Assembly (NCBI GenBank): GCA_937872515.1
Contig: CALMSX010000079.1
Span: 50,171-114,170, forward strand
Length of the DNA stretch: 64,000 nt
Reading direction: 5' to 3'
DNA from: an uncultured Bacteroidota bacterium
GTDB taxonomy: Bacteria; Bacteroidota; Bacteroidia; Chitinophagales; Saprospiraceae
Each line of letters begins with the position of its first letter. Within the stretch, counting starts at the first letter, position 1. Below are positions 44,042 to 52,547 of this stretch, piece by piece. The position numbers and the translations under genes were made by a program. The notes under the pieces are model-generated. The model was not told where the DNA came from. It was given only the letters and a program-made list of their open reading frames with translations, and searched no databases.

Positions 44042-45637
44042 ATGCAATACAAAGCTTATTATATCTTATTATTAATTTTTTATTTTGGTAGCTTTCACAA
44101 TTATGTAAAAGGGCAAACCGATAATAATTGGAAGATATGGATTAAAACCGACCCTTGCTCCGGTCGTCATGACTGGATTTCTGTTGCCAAAGAAAATCCT
44201 ACCTCCTATGGCTTAAATTTTTATGAGCTTGCCAATTTTTTATTTCCAAATGTAAAATGTACCACTTTTGGATGTTCTTTCAGCGATGCTACTATAGTAG
44301 CCAATAATCTTAAATTTGCAGATGAATTTTTCGATTATTGTTGCAGAGATTATTCAGTTTGGGAAAATTCAACTACCAAAGCGCGGTCGGTTGTTTTGGG
44401 CAATTACAGCACCGCAGGCTTCGGTTGGAACTTTATTAAAGGTGATCTTTGCTGTGAAGAAGCCGAGTTGTTGTCTGGTGTAGCTGGAGCTTGTAGCGGT
44501 CAAGGTGGTAATCAGAATAATGGAAACAATGGCTCAGGAGATTGGAAAGTATGGATCAAAACCAGCCCTTGCGCCGGACGTCACGACTGGGTATCGGTTG
44601 CAAAGGATAATCCCACCTCATTTGGGTTAAATTATTATGAAGTGGCCAACACTATTTTTCCACAAGCCTCATGCACTACCTTTGGATGCAACTTTTCAGA
44701 TGCAACGACAGTGGCCAACTCTTTAAAAACTTCAGATGTTTTTTTCAGATATTGTTGTAGGGATTATTCAGTTTGGGAAAACAGCCAAACAAGGGCAAGA
44801 ACCATTGTTGTTGGAAAACTTAGTACAGGAGGCTTTGGTTGGACCTTGGTAAAGTCTGATCTGTGTTGTGAAGAAGCTGAAACCTTGTCAGGGATTTCAA
44901 ATGCCTGCAGCGGAAGAGATAAAATTAATTGCTGGCCCAATAGTTATGGGGCATGGAATCCTCAGACCCAACGGATGGAGTGTTTTTGTAATCCCGGCAC
45001 AATTTGGGACGCCACTCAAAATGCCTGTGTTCCAACACCTGTTGATTGCTCTGGTTATGCCAATTCTGAAACCCGATGGGATCCTGCCTCCAATCAATAT
45101 TTATGTTATTGTAAACAAGGATTTGAATGGAATACTACAAGAACTGCCTGCATACCCCAAAATACCATACCGGATTGTAATGCCTACTATAAGAATTCAT
45201 ATGCTGCCTGGGACAATGCCAGCAACCAATATCTATGTTATTGCAACATTGGCTATGTTTGGAATGCAGCAAGGACCGAGTGCATCCCGAGTGGGGGCCA
45301 GCAAGATGAGCCGGTGGTAAATCCACAGCAAAAAAAGAACGGGGAGTGCAACATCCAGTACAAGAGTGGAGCCAACGAAGCAGAGCAATATACCATTGAC
45401 GTAAAAAGGAACTTTGGCAGCTTAAATTTTGCCTATGAGACCTATTCGGTCAAGGATAGAATTCACATCTATCACGGGGGAATAAAAGTTTTTGATAGTG
45501 GCTGTGTTGGTGCCAATGGTTCTCAGACCCTTAACTTAAATGGGGCTTCCAGTATTTTCACCATCATCGTAGATCCAAAATGTGACCAGGATCAATCCGA
45601 TACCTCGTGGAATTTTACATTGGGCTGTCCCAATTGA
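44042..45637 (+). CDS. Secreted Cys-rich protein with a duplicated ~125-residue domain, Cys-rich repeats and CUB-like C-terminus
   Basis: A 531-residue exported protein (signal peptide 1-25, ending VKGQ). Residues 29-152 and 167-291 are two copies of an unassigned domain, each with WIKTxPCxGRHDW, CTTFGCxFSDAT, YCCRDYSVWENS, and DLCCEEAExLSG, giving about eight conserved Cys per copy. Residues 297-415 hold three ~38-residue Cys-rich repeats (CYCKQGFEWNTTRTACIP) resembling EGF-like or chitin-binding modules. Residues 435-530 form a CUB-like beta domain (NFAYETYSVKDRIHIYHGG). The architecture suggests a stable extracellular binding protein rather than an enzyme. It lies between two paralogous lipoprotein genes. 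Confidence 0.78.
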   Translation: MQYKAYYILLLIFYFGSFHNYVKGQTDNNWKIWIKTDPCSGRHDWISVAKENPTSYGLNFYELANFLFPNVKCTTFGCSFSDATIVANNLKFADEFFDYCCRDYSVWENSTTKARSVVLGNYSTAGFGWNFIKGDLCCEEAELLSGVAGACSGQGGNQNNGNNGSGDWKVWIKTSPCAGRHDWVSVAKDNPTSFGLNYYEVANTIFPQASCTTFGCNFSDATTVANSLKTSDVFFRYCCRDYSVWENSQTRARTIVVGKLSTGGFGWTLVKSDLCCEEAETLSGISNACSGRDKINCWPNSYGAWNPQTQRMECFCNPGTIWDATQNACVPTPVDCSGYANSETRWDPASNQYLCYCKQGFEWNTTRTACIPQNTIPDCNAYYKNSYAAWDNASNQYLCYCNIGYVWNAARTECIPSGGQQDEPVVNPQQKKNGECNIQYKSGANEAEQYTIDVKRNFGSLNFAYETYSVKDRIHIYHGGIKVFDSGCVGANGSQTLNLNGASSIFTIIVDPKCDQDQSDTSWNFTLGCPN

Positions 45638-45748
45638 GGGTTAGTCTGAAGGAGGATCATATAAACTATTGTAAGCAGCATTTGAGGCAAATGGTATGCG
45701 GATATAATAGAGCAGTGAATTAATATTTTAACTTTTTAAATTTAATAA

Positions 45749-46270
45749 ATGAAATATTTATACTTTACAATTTCCCTCTTTGCCGGTCTTTTTGTCTCGG
45801 GCTGCGACTTACTGGACGATTCACCCTGCGGGACCAAGGAAACTTTGGACATTTATCGCCTTGGGAGCTCAATTGTGGATACAACAGGCGGCGTTTTTAA
45901 TCATTACACTGAAGGTGGCAATATTGTGTTTCAATGGAGTGAGTTGGTAGAAAATGTTTGCGCAGAAGAGCATGTAAAAGCCAATGCAAGAGTTGCCTTG
46001 TTGGATGAGACCACTACAGGTATTAGTGCCAGAGCTAATATCAGCTGGCAGTTTTTATTTGAAGAAAAAATAGCGATGACAAAAACAGGATCTGATATCA
46101 AGGGCAATGGCGAGGCGGGGTTAAAACAAGTTTTTGGTACCGAACCTGGATGGTTTGTAGCCGCGGTTGAGGTTTTTTTTCCTAGTAAAGGCAGTTTCGC
46201 ACTGGACACGGCCTTTCTTAAAAAGAATGTTATTTCGGTTGAACTAATGGCGAATTACAGGAAGCATTGA
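45749..46270 (+). CDS. Lipoprotein of an unassigned paralogous family, second close copy
   Basis: A 173-residue lipoprotein (MKYLYFTISLFAGLFVSGC, Cys19), close paralogue of the product at 43474 over its whole length. It ends about 12 residues earlier, after ELMANYRKH where the first copy continues to RAFPNYYTINISMLS. The conserved blocks QWSELVENVCAEEHVKANAR and FPSKGSFALDTAFL match the first copy. It lies 111 bases after the Cys-rich protein. A binding or accessory role for the secreted protein is plausible only from position. Confidence 0.7.
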   Translation: MKYLYFTISLFAGLFVSGCDLLDDSPCGTKETLDIYRLGSSIVDTTGGVFNHYTEGGNIVFQWSELVENVCAEEHVKANARVALLDETTTGISARANISWQFLFEEKIAMTKTGSDIKGNGEAGLKQVFGTEPGWFVAAVEVFFPSKGSFALDTAFLKKNVISVELMANYRKH

Positions 46271-46651
46271 TTTAAGATTTGGTTTCAGACAAAGAGTGCT
46301 ACATTCTAAATTCCTCTGAGACCAAGAAAAACGAAATGAATTGAAAGACGTTTTATTCACCAAGTGAGAGTTTGGTGCGTGTAGTGGGTAAAAATGTGTC
46401 TTTTTACCATAAAGGTCACAAAGGTCACAAGGGTTACACTAAGGTCATTGTGTGTTACACCAAGGTCACAATGGGCTGAAATCTCTTGTGACATACTTAT
46501 CTCTATATCCTATTTTCCTCTAGGTTTAAAAAATGCAATTTTCAGCAAAGATAAGCGTCTAATTAAGTAAGATAAATAAAAGGTTGAACTACTTTAGCTG
46601 ATAAAAGCATAGCGTCTGAAGTGATAGAAATATTGAGGAAAAAAACTAATT
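46271..46651. other. Intergenic region with AAGGTCACA-type repeats
   Basis: No gene is supported in these 381 bases. At about 46406-46470 the sequence repeats words such as AAAGGTCACA, AAGGTCAC, GTTACAC and AAGGTCA in loose tandem. The style resembles the CACAAAG run at 36771-36810. It could be a decayed interspersed repeat or regulatory site; no promoter element is clear. Confidence 0.45.
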
Positions 46652-47266
46652 TTATGATTTTCCCAGTGTATATTTTCCCTTGTTGTAAATCAACCTGCGC
46701 TCTGGCGTTTTACCAATGAGATTCAAAAAATTTTCGTACTCTATTTTATCCAGGTCATAATTTTTGGTTTGGGTGTTTTTGGTGAAATAGAGACTTACAT
46801 CATATTGATGTTCGCTACCATTTGAGAAAACCACAAAAAGAAATTCCGCTTTATTTTTTTCTAGCCAGGACATTAAGTTGATATATACCATGGATTTTTT
46901 TTCCTTCTGTTTCTTTTGTCCAAGTTCAGGGCTAATAAGTCTGATGGGAATATTTTCAATGATTGCAGGCAGCTCAATATCTGGAAAATCATCTTCTTGT
47001 CCATAAACATGTTTTCCAAAAAAAAGGGTATCAAATGAGGGCTTGTCCAGCTGATATGCTGCTTTTATAAATTCGGATATGGCTTTGGTATAAAGATGCT
47101 GGAGTTCTGAATTCTCGGCAAACGATGGCTTAGCTGCTTTTGTGATGGGATATACCCCGTTATCTAATTCCTGATAAGATTCAACATTTTCAGTAAGCAA
47201 TTTTTTATCCACAGGATTGAAGCAGGTGATGAGGACCACAAACAATGAAAAGTATATTGATGACAT
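46652..47266 (-). CDS. Hypothetical exported protein
   Basis: I do not recognise this 204-residue product. The N-terminus (MSSIYFSLFVVLITCFNP) is a short hydrophobic signal, with Cys15 in a weak lipobox (VLITC). The rest is mixed helix and strand, with a central Lys-rich stretch (GQKKQKEKKSMVYI) and a beta segment AEFLFVVFSNGSEHQYDVSL. The sequence FIKAAYQLDKPSFDTLFFGK suggests a helical N-terminal domain. It points away from the lipoprotein cassette and toward it in transcription, with 134 bases between it and the next gene on the same strand. Confidence 0.5.
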   Translation of the reverse strand: MSSIYFSLFVVLITCFNPVDKKLLTENVESYQELDNGVYPITKAAKPSFAENSELQHLYTKAISEFIKAAYQLDKPSFDTLFFGKHVYGQEDDFPDIELPAIIENIPIRLISPELGQKKQKEKKSMVYINLMSWLEKNKAEFLFVVFSNGSEHQYDVSLYFTKNTQTKNYDLDKIEYENFLNLIGKTPERRLIYNKGKYTLGKS

Positions 47267-47400
47267 AAACTACCTATTTTGAATTCTATATTTAAAGAGT
47301 TGATCTAACTTCTTTTCATTGGTCATGCCAAACATTTCTTTTACTTATTCCTTTGGAAGCTAAGGGTTCCCAATTCTTCATGATTTTTATGGTGTTATAC

Positions 47401-48015
47401 TTATGCAATTTTTACAATTCTTGCTCCCTTGCACAAAGGGTATTCGTTGATAAAGGGTGCTATGGATTTGTACATGACATCAAAGGAGTCCCCATAAAAA
47501 TAAAGACCGGTTTCTTTTTCACCTTGCCAATATCTTACTAGCTCTGACTTGTCACTGATCAAACGTTTTATTTCTTCTACCACAAAATTTGAATCGCAGT
47601 TTTTATATACATCATCCTCCAGATTTTCTCCATCCAAATATAGTGCAAGTCCTTCTTTTTGACCAAACGGCCACTTCTCCCCGGTTTTTTCTATTGTTAG
47701 TACCGACCCTTTGGGAGCTCCATTACTTTCGAGCTTATCTATGATCATTTTTATTTGACGATCATTCAAGGAATCAGTATTTATGCAGATTTCTAAATCA
47801 CAGTATTCAATTTCACCTGATGCATGTTGCATCGTGCCCCCACCCGTTAACTCTCCGATACCCTCAGCTTGAAGAAATTCTTCGAGGGGGTCACCATAAA
47901 TTTCCCCTCTGTCAATCGGCATAAGCTTGTCATTTAGGGTGACAACGATATAACTTTCATCAGACGGGCTTTTTTTCGTTTTGGCCATTCCTAGTAATTT
48001 TTTCAAAAAGTTCAT
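47401..48015 (-). CDS. Hypothetical cytoplasmic protein
   Basis: I cannot name this 204-residue protein. It has no signal peptide; a short basic N-terminus (MNFLKKLLGMAKTKKSPSDE) precedes an alpha/beta body. Notable segments are YIVVTLNDKLMPIDRGEIYG, EEFLQAEGIGELTGGGTMQH, GEIEYCDLEICINTDSLNDR and, near the end, GLYFYGDSFDVMYKSIAPF. The first two look like a conserved family core with a Gly-rich loop. An immunity or stress role is possible for such orphan proteins, but nothing here supports one. Confidence 0.55.
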   Translation of the reverse strand: MNFLKKLLGMAKTKKSPSDESYIVVTLNDKLMPIDRGEIYGDPLEEFLQAEGIGELTGGGTMQHASGEIEYCDLEICINTDSLNDRQIKMIIDKLESNGAPKGSVLTIEKTGEKWPFGQKEGLALYLDGENLEDDVYKNCDSNFVVEEIKRLISDKSELVRYWQGEKETGLYFYGDSFDVMYKSIAPFINEYPLCKGARIVKIA

Positions 48016-48516
48016 GATGTGTAATTTGGGCTATTGTGATAATTAGACAATCTATTTTCTTTTTGTTTAAACCAGAATCTCTGGTCAGGTTAAAAAAGGC
48101 ACGGGTGCTTTAATGCGATTACTTTTTAAGATAAAAAGCATTAAAAACAACTACTATTCTATTTTACAAAATTAAATCAATGGCCCAGTAAATAATTTTC
48201 ATTTCGTCTTTTTAATCTTTAATTAACACAGTTTTACTAAGTGCAAAATATTATATGGAATTAAATAATGCAGGCTAGCAAAACAGAATAATGTTTGGAT
48301 ATAGTTGATTTATTGAAGGTGTATTTAACAAAATTTTATTTTTGGATGGGTTATGTCCAAGCATGGAAATTTTGTCTTAGTTCTTTCTATGATTTAAAAT
48401 AATCCTCTTTTTATCAATTGTAAAAGTTTTCATGTGCTCTTGGTAGGCCATATTAATCAAAAAAAATGTCAATTGTTTTTATGTGTTAACGACTTTGATT
48501 ATTTATAAAAACAAGG
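48016..48516. other. AT-rich intergenic region
   Basis: These 501 bases are strongly AT-rich and show no reading frame, tRNA fold, inverted repeat or exact TAnnTTTG element that I can support. They separate the hypothetical gene at 47401 from the end of the ada gene. Confidence 0.5.
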
Positions 48517-49563
48517 TTACATATCAGTATTAGATGTTTCTAAATCCAGCAGAAATTTTTTTCTCCATATTCCCCCGCCATATCCTGTTAATTGTCCGTC
48601 GGCACCAATGACTCGGTGACAGGGAATTAAAATTGAAATTCGATTCATGCCATTGGCATTGGCCACAGCCCTCACACTGTCCGGACTATCGATGGAAAGA
48701 GCCTGATCTTTGTAGGATCGGGTTGTACCATATGGTATCGTTTTTAAAGCAGACCACACCCTGTTTTGAAACTCACTGCCAGGACTAAACAGAGGGGTAG
48801 TAAAGACCATTAATTGTTTTTGAAAATACTGATTGAGTTCTTTTTCAAGGGTGATGAAGTGGGGATTTTGACCCAGCACAATCGTGGCATTTAGCAACCT
48901 GGCAAGTGTTTTTAATTCTGTTTCCAGCATTTTTCTGTCAGAGAACTCCAATAGGCAAATGCCCTGACTAGTGGCGCAGGCGATCATAGTGCCAAGAGGG
49001 GTTTCTATTCTTGTGAGGTCTATGATGGTTTTATCTTTTCCTTTTTTAGGTGAAACACCGAATACAGATTTAAAACTGTCACCAAACCATCTCAGCGATT
49101 CAAAACCACTTTCAAATGCAGTATCTGTAACAGACTCACCGCCATGAATTTTTTTAAATGCTGTATTAATTCTAAACATTCGTTGGTAAGCCTGAAAAGT
49201 AATGCCATGATTTTTTAAAAACCACCTTCTGATCTGGTGAGGGTCAATGCCCCTTTTTCTTAAATCCTGGTCTTTTATCTTTACAGACGGATGTAGATAA
49301 AGTTCATTTATTATTTGTTGAAAATGGTCGGGTGTTTGGTTAAGTTTTTCTAGCGGATAACAAACTTTACAGGGTCTGTATCCTTTTAAAATACAATCTT
49401 TGGTGGTCTTCAAAAATTCAACATTTTCAAACTTGGGCTTTCGGGCCGTACAAGAAGGTCTGCAAAAAATGCCGGTTGTTTTTACAGCTGTAAAAAACAG
49501 ACCTTCAAAAGAAACGTCCTTATTGACGATGGCCCGGTACATGATTTCAGGGGTAAGTTCCAT
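48517..49563 (-). CDS. ada: Ada-type regulator and methylated-DNA repair protein
   Basis: A 348-residue protein that removes methyl groups from DNA and activates the adaptive response. ATG 49563 starts at the conserved N-terminus (MELTPEIMYRAIVNKDVSFE). Domain 1 is the Ada zinc domain: CRPSCTARKP and YRPCKVC give the four Cys, of which the first is the phosphotriester acceptor. An AraC helix-turn-helix follows (about 95-185; VTDTAFESGFESLRWFGDSF), then the O6-methylguanine methyltransferase with acceptor Cys in ILIPCHRVIGADG. The longer frame from 49719 overlaps the upstream gene and is rejected. It follows that gene by 2 bases, so they form an operon. Confidence 0.93.
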   Translation of the reverse strand: MELTPEIMYRAIVNKDVSFEGLFFTAVKTTGIFCRPSCTARKPKFENVEFLKTTKDCILKGYRPCKVCYPLEKLNQTPDHFQQIINELYLHPSVKIKDQDLRKRGIDPHQIRRWFLKNHGITFQAYQRMFRINTAFKKIHGGESVTDTAFESGFESLRWFGDSFKSVFGVSPKKGKDKTIIDLTRIETPLGTMIACATSQGICLLEFSDRKMLETELKTLARLLNATIVLGQNPHFITLEKELNQYFQKQLMVFTTPLFSPGSEFQNRVWSALKTIPYGTTRSYKDQALSIDSPDSVRAVANANGMNRISILIPCHRVIGADGQLTGYGGGIWRKKFLLDLETSNTDM

Positions 49564-49565
49564 TT

Positions 49566-50336
49566 TTAAAATAGTGGGTGAAAAGACTGCTGGATTAAAA
49601 TCTGATTTATTGTTTTTTCCATGGTATCGTAAATTTTGGTAAACACCCAATTTCCCATGCTGATGCGTTTTACACCCCAACGTGCTAAAACTTCGAAATC
49701 TGGCAGATCCGGCATACACATCACATTGATGGGTAGATGGGTGCAGGATACCACAGTGCGAATGTCGTCATCACGGCTTATGCCGGGTAAAAAAATGCCA
49801 TCTGCGCCTGCTTTTTCATATTGATCAATTCTCTCTATGGCCAAAGTAAGGGCATTGTCATGTTGCATCAAAAAAGCATCACACCTTACATTTACAAACA
49901 CATTTATGTTTTCATTTTTCAAACTAGAGGTGATTTTATGAAGCAATATAGAAAAAGAATTTCCATCCGATAATTTTCTCGCTCCATTTTCAACCTTGGA
50001 ATCTTCGAGATTGATACCCACCACCCCCATTTTATGAAGTGTCCTAATATTTTCTACTATTTCTTGGGATGTTTCACCGTAACCTCCCTCCAGATCAACG
50101 GATAAAGGGAGGCTGGTGCTTTTGATTATTCTCTCTATCTGATACAGAAGCTCACCAAAGGATAGCTGCTGACCATCCTCATATCCCAGAGAATTGGCTA
50201 TGGCAGCGCTGGAGGTGCCCAGGGCCTGAAATCCTGATTTTTCAAAAGCCCGAACACTTTGTACGTTCCAAACATTGCCCAATAACAAAGGCTTGTCTTG
50301 ATGATGTAATTGATTAAAAGCCGAATAGGATGGCAT
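49566..50336 (-). CDS. Isocitrate lyase/PEP mutase family enzyme
   Basis: A 256-residue TIM-barrel enzyme of the PEP mutase/isocitrate lyase superfamily. Visible parts are KPLLLGNVWNVQSVRAFEKS, LGTSSAAIANSLGYEDGQ, the metal-site loop LPLSVDLEGGYGETSQEI, VGINLEDSKVENGARKL, and the late strands ADGIFLPGISRDDDI and NVMCMPDLPDFEVLARWGVK. It lacks the KKCGH signature of isocitrate lyase, so it is more likely a C-C or P-C lyase of the short subgroup. ATG 50336 is chosen over TTG 50357, which lies inside the promoter -7 element. It leads an operon with ada, an unusual pairing. Confidence 0.8.
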   Translation of the reverse strand: MPSYSAFNQLHHQDKPLLLGNVWNVQSVRAFEKSGFQALGTSSAAIANSLGYEDGQQLSFGELLYQIERIIKSTSLPLSVDLEGGYGETSQEIVENIRTLHKMGVVGINLEDSKVENGARKLSDGNSFSILLHKITSSLKNENINVFVNVRCDAFLMQHDNALTLAIERIDQYEKAGADGIFLPGISRDDDIRTVVSCTHLPINVMCMPDLPDFEVLARWGVKRISMGNWVFTKIYDTMEKTINQILIQQSFHPLF

Positions 50337-50354
50337 AATAGTGTCAATTTCTGA

Positions 50355-50386
50355 CAAAGGTAGACCAACTCAGGATGGCCCAGCAA
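50355..50386 (-). promoter_or_regulatory. Promoter of the PEP-mutase-family/ada operon
   Basis: The minus strand carries TTG (rc of 50384-50386), a 21-base spacer and TACCTTTG (rc of 50355-50362). It ends 18 bases before the ATG at 50336 and fixes that start. Confidence 0.7.
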
Positions 50387-50534
50387 CCGAAAAATTGACA
50401 AGTATTTTTAAAGATTCTATGAAGCTTAAAATGGTTCTTCAATAGCGATGCTTACTTATATAATTTGATTTACACGGAAACTATTGTTTTGGGAATTAAA
50501 ACCCATGGCCATTTTTTTTATTTTTTGGAATAGA

Positions 50535-51248
50535 TTAAAAAAACATCTTCCCAATCTCCACCAAGCCTGGATGATCTCCGTGTATACAAACGGTATCGGA
50601 CATCATAGAATGCCTGTTGCCATGAATATCAAAAACATAACCACTGCACAAAGCTTCATACTGTTTTTTAACCTGCTCAGGATCTGTGATTACCGCTCCT
50701 GCTACATTGCGGTCAACAAGACTCAAATCGGTCTGGTAGGCCCTGTCAGCAAAACTCTCTCGTTTCACAGGCAAGTTTTCTGCCACACAGATTTTTTCCA
50801 GCACAGAGTCGGGCATTGTCAATACGGTGAGGTCGGCAGATACTTTTTTGACGGCATGGACCATGGCCAATGCTTCTTTTTCCTGCACACAACTGGCGTT
50901 GTACAAGGCACCGTGGGCTTTGACATGATTCAGTTTGGTACCCATTGACTCACACAAGCCCTTAAGAGTTGCGATCTGGTAAAAGATACAAGAAACCAAA
51001 TCATCAAACTCCATCTGCATATACCGCCTGCCAAAACCCTGAAGGTCGGGAAAGGAGGGATGGGCTCCTACTTTAATGCCATTGTTTTTCATTAACTCTA
51101 AGGTGGTGATGATGGAGGTATAATCACCGGCATGAAACCCACATGCCACGTTGGCCAAAGTAGCCAAACGAGTAATGGGTTGCTCGTCAAATAAACGGTA
51201 GCGACCGAAGTTTTCTCCGCAATCAATGTTGATGGGTAAGGCTGTCAT
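50535..51248 (-). CDS. pxpA: 5-oxoprolinase subunit A (LamB/YcsF family)
   Basis: A 237-residue member of the LamB/YcsF family, the PxpA subunit of prokaryotic 5-oxoprolinase, which converts pyroglutamate to glutamate with ATP. Family motifs are clear: INIDCGENFGRYRLFDEQPI, ANVACGFHAGDYTSIITTLE, VGAHPSFPDLQGFGRRYMQM, VKAHGALYN, and SVCIHGDHPG-like DTVCIHGDHPGLVEIGKMF at the end. The partner subunits PxpB and PxpC are not in this window, so they must be elsewhere for activity. It overlaps the upstream transporter gene by 4 bases, as in the ycsF-ycsG order of Bacillus subtilis. Confidence 0.93.
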   Translation of the reverse strand: MTALPINIDCGENFGRYRLFDEQPITRLATLANVACGFHAGDYTSIITTLELMKNNGIKVGAHPSFPDLQGFGRRYMQMEFDDLVSCIFYQIATLKGLCESMGTKLNHVKAHGALYNASCVQEKEALAMVHAVKKVSADLTVLTMPDSVLEKICVAENLPVKRESFADRAYQTDLSLVDRNVAGAVITDPEQVKKQYEALCSGYVFDIHGNRHSMMSDTVCIHGDHPGLVEIGKMFF

Positions 51249-52444
51249 GAGATCAAACTTATAATGGTTTTAATGGCCAGGGCCAGACTAACCAAAAGAA
51301 CAAAAAATCCTCCGAGATTGTATAGCAGGGTATTTCTGCTGTTTTTCATGAGACTTCGGTCATTTAACAGCCAGAGTATAAATATAATAAAAACAGGTAA
51401 CAACAAACCATTGATCACCTGTGCCGTTTTAATGACCCAAAGGTTGTTTACCTGGGTGATGGCCACATAGGCCCCAATAAATACCACTGATACCGAGATG
51501 GCAGCACCTACTTTTTTTTGTGGTCTGAAAAAACAATTCCAAAGTCCGGATGCGACACTGCCGGCAGCCATAGGGGCAGTGAGGGCAGAACTGAGTCCCG
51601 CCGCAAAAAGTCCAATGCCCAGCAGAATGAGCGACCAACTGCCGATGGCATTTTGTAAAACGGCTGCCATATCGACCGCATTATTGATGTCCATGCCCAG
51701 GGCTTTATTTCCTACAATTACAATAGCCATACTTATTAAACCACCCACAAAAATAGAAAATGCCCCTTCTTTTCTGAGAGCAGGAAGGTCCGCCACCGGG
51801 GCATTAAATAAAAGGGAGGAGTGTAAAAACAAATTATAAGGTACTACTGTGGTTCCGACCAGACCCAGGGCCAACATGAGTTGGCCGTCTTCCAGCGTTG
51901 GCAGCAAAAGGCCTTTGATAAGGGAAACGGCATCAGGACAAAAATATAAGGCCATGGCTAAAAAAGATATACTCATGGCCAAAACCATCAATCCCAGCAT
52001 GTTTTTAAACCTTTTGCTGTTACTGGTCAGTAAGACCATAATACAAAACATGGCCACAAAAAAGCAAACCCAAGCGATCTTCCAGGAAGGAAAGATAAAG
52101 TTGATTCCCAAACTGGTTCCTGCCAGGTTCCCACTTTGGTAGGCCGAGTTGCCAACAATAATGGCCACAAAAATAAATATGGCCATCATCCTTTGAGTCA
52201 ACGGATTTTTGATTTGATGAAGGATCAATGTCTCCAGTGTTTGTTGACTTTGCAAGGCCAGCCTCACCACCATGTCTTGCAATAAAATGGTGGCAAAGGT
52301 GGAAAATAACAAGGCCCAAAGCAGGGAAACCCCGCTTGTAACACCTGCCATCAAACACAGGGTTACAGTGCCCGGACCAATGAAAGCACCGGTAATGACA
52401 ACGCCAGGGCCGGGTTTGAGATAGGAAGGAAGATTGAGTTTCAT
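51245..52444 (-). CDS. NRAMP-related membrane transporter (YcsG-like)
   Basis: A 399-residue membrane protein with about 11 helices and the NRAMP fold. ATG 52444 places LKPGPGVVITGAFIGPGTVT at the start of TM1. The metal-binding signature DPGN of true NRAMP metal transporters is replaced by GPGT. The TM6 motif MPH(N) is VPYNLFLHSS, so the metal-binding Asp, Asn and Met are all absent. It is the first gene of an operon with pxpA (4-base overlap), matching Bacillus ycsG-ycsF. It may therefore carry an organic substrate such as oxoproline or an amino acid rather than manganese or iron; this is inference. Confidence 0.85.
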   Translation of the reverse strand: MKLNLPSYLKPGPGVVITGAFIGPGTVTLCLMAGVTSGVSLLWALLFSTFATILLQDMVVRLALQSQQTLETLILHQIKNPLTQRMMAIFIFVAIIVGNSAYQSGNLAGTSLGINFIFPSWKIAWVCFFVAMFCIMVLLTSNSKRFKNMLGLMVLAMSISFLAMALYFCPDAVSLIKGLLLPTLEDGQLMLALGLVGTTVVPYNLFLHSSLLFNAPVADLPALRKEGAFSIFVGGLISMAIVIVGNKALGMDINNAVDMAAVLQNAIGSWSLILLGIGLFAAGLSSALTAPMAAGSVASGLWNCFFRPQKKVGAAISVSVVFIGAYVAITQVNNLWVIKTAQVINGLLLPVFIIFILWLLNDRSLMKNSRNTLLYNLGGFFVLLVSLALAIKTIISLIS

Positions 52445-52523
52445 AAGCCTAAGATACAACGCCTCCCTTAAATGGAACAACAAGCCATCTCACTTCGATA
52501 AACTCTTTTCCACAAAAGCGGGC

Positions 52524-52531
52524 TATATTTG
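52524..52531 (+). promoter_or_regulatory. Bacteroidota -7 element of hutH
   Basis: TATATTTG matches TAnnTTTG exactly and ends 16 bases before the ATG at 52548. It excludes the longer start at 52434, which would overlap the divergent transporter gene. No clear -33 TTG. Confidence 0.5.
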
Positions 52532-52547
52532 CGGCAAATTTCAGAAA

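Noticed and set aside
50336..50357. Start of the PEP-mutase-family gene at TTG 50357
   Set aside because: That TTG is part of the promoter -7 element TACCTTTG, so it cannot be translated from this promoter; ATG 50336 fits the family.
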